From Pezicula radicicola (taxonomy: Eukaryota > Ascomycota > Leotiomycetes > Helotiales > Dermateaceae): a stretch of 64,000 nucleotides of DNA. Shown here in pieces: positions 58,191-64,000 of the stretch. Where the stretch lies: assembly GCA_003008705.1 (NCBI GenBank), contig PDUO01000030.1, forward strand, positions 63,985 through 127,984, given 5' to 3'. A program made the position numbers and the translations under genes. Within the stretch, counting starts at the first letter, position 1, and each line of letters opens with the position of its first letter. The notes under the pieces were generated by a model. It saw only the letters and a list, made by a program, of their open reading frames with translations, searched no databases and was not told the origin of the DNA.

Positions 58191-60956
58191 GCTACTGGTG
58201 AATATAGCGAGAGCAGGTTTGAGATTCGTTAGAAGACTCGGTATGCTATTTAACGAAGTCAGAAAATCGGAGTTTCTCTCGGTCTGTGAGGTGGCATCAA
58301 TTGTCGTCTTTGATTTTAGCACGGCGATCTCCGCATCCTCCATCTCTTCTAGCATAATCTGCTCTTCAAAGATATTTAAGGGGGGCTTTTCGACGTCTGA
58401 ACTAGGAAGAGGTCTAGGGTGCTCATTAGAGAAGCTGTGCTGTCTAAACAAAGATAAAGCATAGTGTCGCTTGAAATAGGAGTTCCTCGCTTATTTGGTC
58501 TTTGCTATGCAAAAGGGTTTGATCTCTACGATATGACTTGACTACGAGAGAATAACTTCGAGAAGTACACTGCTTTTGTGGTAAGCATATTTGCGAACAA
58601 ATGACTCGAAAGGTGTACCAACCACCCCCCTTTATAGAAACAACATCGAGAGAACAAATATTCGATATCAAGTTCGTAACATAGGCAATGATATGAATGA
58701 AGCGGAGTGAGCAGCGCTTCTAAAGACAATAATCAACGACCTAATATCCTGCCAGAACATGACCGTATTTTTTGGATAGAAGACTATAATTAAAGTTTAA
58801 GGACAATTTGAATTGCCTTTAAACTTTTATCGCACAATGGAAATGCTCATTCGGGCCGGCTATAACGTGGTATTAATAAATTAGGATGAAACTTGCGCCA
58901 TTATGTTGTCATTCAATTGATTCTTGTCAGCAAAAGAGTACAGAGAAGGATATGCCTTGCTATAATTCAGCAAGGCAATTGTCTTTCTTCCTTATTACCC
59001 GCGATGGGCATCATGTTATATTAGGGAAATTGTCGCCGTCAGGGTTATACTCTTCCTCCAATTCATCATGGGTCTTGATTATCTCCAGGATTCTCCATAG
59101 TCTCGAAGACTTGAGGAGAGACGTAATGGTGCTTGAGCCATTTTCCATGATCTTCGGACTTGGTAATAGCCACGCATAGCTTCTGCTTGCGGGCTTCGTC
59201 GAAGACTAATCGCATAGTTGCAGAACGAGGCGTTAGAATTTACAGCCGAGACTGCCAATGATATGGCTTTACTCGCGGAAGGCAAATTTTCATTTTAGGA
59301 GGACAATTTTTATTGAATTGTGAAACTTGCACTTGAATACTATTACATTTTCTACAAATTCATCTGCTTCGCAATCCTAGGCTACGACATCTGCTGAATT
59401 GAATGTGATAGTAAACTTAGAACAAACACCCTGCAACTTGACTGGTTGCGCTCCGCTCATCTGAATGTCTTCACTGAGTCCAGTTTGAGGGCTGTAGTGG
59501 ATTGCCGTACTTGCAACTGTTTTGCTATTTCTTAAACCTTTGTGGTAACCGGGTCTTTCCTACAGTCTGTAATTATATAAATAATAACCCCCATTAAAAT
59601 GCTTTATGATTTTACTTCTGAAGACACGGCATAGATATAAAGCTGCTTGACCCAAAGTTATTTCACATAAACTGCCTAAGAAGATTGGCTCAAGCATAGT
59701 GTCTCACCTACTCCTTTGTTAACTGCTAATTAGAAATAGAAATATTGTTCTGAAATTATACTGTAACTGTTCTGCGGCAAAGGACATCTATCAGGTGATT
59801 AGCAGATATGTCGTTTTACTAACCAAAGCTGCCAGTGTCTGTGGGTCCAATCCACAGAAATCTTAAATAGTACCTACATCTATATCAAAGGCTCTATAAC
59901 ACAACAAATATAACACCCGAAATTCTAGGCACTCAAAGATCACGCTATGGCAGACAAGACACTTTGGCCATTCGCATACTCCTACGAATTATTTTTTAAA
60001 TTAAAGGAAAGCAGGAAGAAACTATAAAGTGCAATGTCCCTCTTCCTATTCGATGATTTCTGTATTTGTTATCAACCAGAATTTTCTCGCCAGATCGTGC
60101 GTTGTTGTTATTCTTATCTTTTATTTATGGGTTAGATCAAAGGTAATAAAGGAATGCAAAAACAATTGTTAAAAAGTGATGGTACAGTACATAGATATGA
60201 ACTAAATGAAGACTCTGAGTCTGCAGGGGTCAGCCGAAGGAACCATCGTGCATGTTATGTGCCTATTCTATCAATCCAAACATATATAGTCCTGTCAGTT
60301 GGCTTGTAACTGTCAGAATAGGTATAGAGAGAAATAGTCTTACAGAGAGATGCCTTTCTCTTCTTATTTCACTGGGACGGCTCTCGAATTTTATATTTTA
60401 TACTTTCCTTTCTCCTCCTTTATTGCTGAATTAAATGGTGTTGATATAGGGTAATGGAAAGTCAAGGCTAATCTTTTGAGTGAATTAATAGTTTTAATTA
60501 AGATAGAACTTAATTGTTTAGTTGCTTTACAGACTTAGTAAATTCTTGTTTTTGACTACTTTAGTTCAGGGTCATTGATTTAACATATAGCCTCCTCTAT
60601 ATCCAAAAAACAGACAAAGTCAGTTAAAAAGGATGATCACTTCAGCTTTATATACCAGAAATTAAAATACACTTACCTATGCCCTTAGAATACAAACCAT
60701 TTAATACCGTTGTTTGCTTTCATACTCCATATATCGCATTATTAATTATTTCCGAGGCACCACCTCGCCTATAACCGAGGTCTTATAATACCTTGTTCTT
60801 AACCCCGCATTCTCCCCACAAAAACCAGCCGACAAGGCCAAAGCCTCACGTGTTTCCCTTCTATTGTCTTACTTCCATTAACTTACTGCCATTAACACCA
60901 CTACATTCCTATATCACCTTATTCTCAAAGTGTCCTCAACATCTAATCATTACATT
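58191..60956. other. Gene-poor region, nothing recognised
   Basis: About 2.8 kb of low-complexity, AT-biased DNA. A frame at 58188-58451 (-) has a helical, acidic composition but no family match and is not called. Confidence 0.45.
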
Positions 60957-62921
60957 ATGACGAAGAACCCTCTCACACCATCAAGTTCAACCCAAGGTTT
61001 CTTCACAGAAAAGCCAACATTACACAATCAATTCCATGAAGATGTAGCTTTCAAACGAATCTACAACTGTGAGCCTACGATTCTTCTTTCCCTAGTCACC
61101 CAGTTAATCAATTAAAATCCAATGACTAACAATATCACAGTTTACTTGCCCTCCGAAGCATCGAAATCTATTAACCCGGAGCTATCCAGCTTCGGTGACA
61201 AAGTCCTCTCACCTCAAATCTTAACTTGGACAGGTGATGCAGAACGCAATATACCTTACCTTAAGACTTGGGACAGTTTCGGCAAGAGGAAAGACGAGCT
61301 AGTAACTTCTGAAGGATGGAGAAATCTACAGGATGTGGGTATCAGCGAGGGAATCGTGGCGATCCCATATGAGAATCGTCACGGATCATTTAGTAGAGTC
61401 CATCAATTTCTCAAGTACGTTTGTTTTCCAACTCGTATTTATTAAATGTTACATAATGACAGGAAATCTAGATTCCATCTCTGGTGCGGTAGCTCGGCAA
61501 GTGTGACATGTCCATCAGCAATGACCGATGGAGCAGCACGTCTTCTATCACGACACTTATCATCTAAATCCCTATCACCAGAGAGTCGCGCAATCTATCA
61601 GTCTGCATATGATCGATTGACATCAAGAGACCCGAGGTTTGCATGGACTTCCGGTCAATGGATGACAGAACGTCAAGGTGGTAGTGATGTCTCCCGCACA
61701 GAGACTATTGCAATTCCAGTCACAGCCCCGCTCGACAGTAAGAGCGTTGATGGGTTCCAGCTCGGGCCTTGGAGTATCTCAGGCTTTAAGTGGTTCTCCA
61801 GCGCTACGGATGCAAATATGGCGATCCTGCTTGCGAGAACACCAGATGACAGGATCTCGACATTTTTCGCGCCAGTGCGACGTACGTTGCCTGGTAAACA
61901 GGAAACAGAACTGAATGGTGTGAGTATTCAGAGGCTAAAAGTCAAGTATGGCACCAAGTCTCTACCTACAGCTGAGTTAGAGCTCAAAGACATGCGTGGA
62001 TATCTGCTTGGAGAACAAGGCTACGGCATAAGGGAAATTGCAACGATCCTCAATATCACACGCGTGCATACAGCTGCTGGAACCATGGGAGGTTGGGGTC
62101 GTGGCTTAGCTATCAGTCGGGCTTTCGCGAGAGTGCGTATTGTCGGTGGTAAGAAGCTGATGGATATCCCGGCGCATGTCAAGGTTATGGCGCAGCAGGA
62201 GGTTGAGTATAGAGGGTATATGCATCTGACATTCTTCTCGGTGTTGCTATTGGGGATCTCGGAGCAGACAACAACATCACCGACTATGGCACTTGGCATC
62301 AGGGAGAGCTTGGCGAGAATCATGCCGGATCAAAAGGATGCTGTGTTGTTGCTTCGGATCTTGACACCAGTTGTCAAAGCCACGACGGCGAAAGCTGGTA
62401 TTGCTGGTCTGAGCGAGTGCATGGAGTCACTTGGAGGAGTCGGGTATCTCGAAAATGAAGAGATGGAGTTCAACATTGCCAGACTTCTGCGCGATGCAGC
62501 TGTATCAGCAATTTGGGAAGGCACCACAGATGTACTTGCTACTGACCTGCTGAAAGTACTCAAAGGACGACAGGGCAGGGAAATCATGACGGTGCTCGAA
62601 AAATGGTTGGGCAATGCAGGTTTAGATGAGGCCGGGCTTGCGGAAAGATTCGTAGCATGGAAGGATAAGGTGAACACTGGGGCTTTGGAGACGCTGAAGG
62701 TATATGGAAGGGATTTGATGTTTGAGCTTGGTAGGATTATCGGTGGATGTCTGCTGAAGCTAGATGCTGATATTGATGGATGTGAATTAGCAAGTGAGAT
62801 ACACAGGCGGTGGGTTCATGGTAGACCTGCATTGATGGCTACTAAGTTTGATGAAAGTCTAGAGATGGATCGAAGAATTGTCTTCGAAGGAAGAATACCG
62901 TCTACATTAGCAAAGTTGTAA
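60957..62921 (+). CDS. Acyl-CoA dehydrogenase, AidB-like
   Basis: Exons 60957-61068, 61141-61414 and 61463-62921 join in phase to give 614 residues. Acyl-CoA dehydrogenase motifs are clear: WMTERQGGSDVS at the FAD-contact loop, GFKWFSSATDANMAILLA, and ECMESLGGVGYLENEEM then IWEGTTDVLATDLLKVL near the C-terminus. Together with the length of over 550 residues, these mark the AidB-like branch. Fungal members are found in peroxisomes or mitochondria and may oxidise branched-chain or unusual acyl-CoAs; E. coli AidB protects against alkylating agents. The substrate here is unknown. The start gives a short N-terminal tail of about 20 residues (NPLTPSSSTQGFFTEKP). Confidence 0.9.
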
Positions 62922-63237
62922 AAGGTATGGGGCTTGAAATCATCACTAGATGTACTTTCCAATGTTCAATGCAGTTGTCATTGCCTGCAAGCGACTTCCA
63001 TCGTACCTTCTACGAGAACTCTCTCCACTGCTCGCTTTTCTCACATTTGCACTTGCTGGACTCTCTATCCTAATACGTCCTGTTAAGAGAATTACTCAAC
63101 AATGAGAGAAATGCTTAAATTGCAATATATCACTGCTGAGCGACCCAATTTCTTCTCCCTTACTCTGCCCCAGCTTTAAAGAAATCCACCTTAACATTAT
63201 TCAAACCATCAGTCGGAGTATACGCCTCAATAATCCC
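62922..63237. other. Convergent intergenic region
   Basis: The 316 bp between the ends of the acyl-CoA dehydrogenase and ABM-type genes carries only 3' UTR sequence. Confidence 0.4.
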
Positions 63238-63694
63238 TTAAAAAGTCCCCCAAATCAGCAAACAACCACAACTATCACGATACGCATCTAACTTACTCTC
63301 AATATACAACGGTTCCGTAGCTTTCAAATAAGGTTCATAATACGCTTTCTTACTTTGTACCTACCACATATACAATCAATACACTCCATACTATACTCTC
63401 ACGTCCCCCACACCTTTTTCAAAAGCAGAATAAAAAAAGCAAAAAAAGAAATATGGATGAACATACAGCCCAAAGCCACTTAATATCCTTAGTCCACCCC
63501 TTAGTCCATCTAAAAACCCCCGGTTCCTTAATATCCTGACCAACGAAGAAATAAGCACATTCTGGTTCGGCGATAACGGAGTCGTAAGCGGGTTTGAAGT
63601 AGGAAAGGAAGGTTTCGATGTCTTTTTTAGCGACTTTTATTTTTACTTGGAGGATTAGGGAGATTTTTTTGGTGGGTGGGATTGCTGAGGCCAT
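63238..63694 (-). CDS. ABM-type (dimeric alpha/beta barrel) monooxygenase-like protein
   Basis: Exon 1 (63694-63467) and exon 2 (63360-63238) flank a 106 bp intron (GTATGT...GGTAG, phase 0), giving 116 residues. ISLILQVKIKVAKKDIETFL is the first strand and helix of the small ferredoxin-like barrel found in antibiotic biosynthesis monooxygenases. EPECAYFFVGQD and WTKDIKWLWAV follow, then YYEPYLKATEPLYIES in exon 2. Proteins of this size act as oxygenases, isomerases or quinone-binding proteins. No role can be assigned. Confidence 0.75.
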
Positions 63695-64000
63695 TTCTTG
63701 TCGGTTGGTTGGATGGTTTTGGTGTTTGGTGTTTGGTGAATTTCAATGTGATAAGCTGAATGGCTTGGCTGGTCACGAGTAGAAGAACCAAGCAAGCTAT
63801 TCCTGCAGAGCTGACTGCTGTGCCACATTTGCGCACATTTCCTGATATGGATTCGTACCGGGAAACCTTGGGTATGGTTATAACGTTAAAAAAGGATTTA
63901 GCGTACAGAGCTCAATTGATACCTTATTTCGAGATTGTTTGTGCTGTGTAAGTAGATTGGGCAAACAAGGCGCACTTCATTGTCTAGCAAGTCACAGGAG
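63695..64000. other. Edge region upstream of the ABM-type gene
   Basis: Promoter DNA of the last gene, with no other recognisable content. Confidence 0.35.

Noticed and set aside
58188..58451. 87-codon acidic frame on the minus strand
   Set aside because: Overlaps the end of the HET relic and has no family match.

Overview
This window looks like nuclear DNA of a filamentous ascomycete. Genes carry several short GT-AG introns of about 45-195 bp, there are three Zn2Cys6 transcription factors, and fungal-only families recur (HET, DUF7580, acuF-like C2H2, NmrA). A lone 5S rRNA gene sits away from any rDNA, and AT-rich gene-poor stretches separate the genes. Family composition suggests Leotiomycetes (Helotiales or Sclerotinia/Botrytis-like), but that is inference. 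All gene models were spliced by hand from reading frames, splice signals and family knowledge; each model called intact was checked for phase-consistent joins.

Layout: 1-294 is the 5' end of a mannitol-dehydrogenase-like SDR (-). 2186-4715 is an ankyrin protein with a STAND-type N-terminus (-). 5162-6379 is a secreted pectin methylesterase (-). 7076-8421 is a NUDT7-like Nudix hydrolase (-). 10373-11513 is a secreted beta-propeller protein (+). 12575-14274 is an MFS transporter (-). A 6.4 kb gene desert (14.3-20.65 kb) holds a 5S rRNA gene, a decayed 5S copy and a MITE-like element. 20654-22127 holds two convergent small secreted cysteine-containing genes.

23022-26875 (-) is the most unusual locus: one uninterrupted gene model fuses an acuF-like C2H2 protein to a complete NmrA-like reductase. 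It is divergent from a DUF7580 gene (27245-29099, +). Then follow a hAT-like MITE (29.7-30.1 kb), a GPI-anchored-type protein (30778-31571, +), eIF2A (33628-35827, +), a second MFS transporter (37145-39196, -), a Zn2Cys6 regulator (40478-42374, -), a Nup37-like beta-propeller gene (43110-45046, +) and a small membrane protein (46166-46639, -).

The right part holds a nine-exon Zn2Cys6 regulator (47261-49585, -) divergent from a phytanoyl-CoA-dioxygenase-like gene (50536-51608, +). Next are an NmrA/isoflavone-reductase-like gene with an apparent one-base frameshift (52573-53655, -) and, divergent to it, a third Zn2Cys6 regulator (54094-55714, +). A HET-domain pseudogene (about 56960-58190, +), an AidB-like acyl-CoA dehydrogenase (60957-62921, +) and an ABM-type small protein (63238-63694, -) complete the window.

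Housekeeping genes (eIF2A, Nup37-like) alternate with accessory genes for secretion, plant-polymer attack, transport and self/non-self recognition. Such a mix is usual for a plant-associated ascomycete, and the pseudogenes and MITEs suggest an actively turning-over accessory region.
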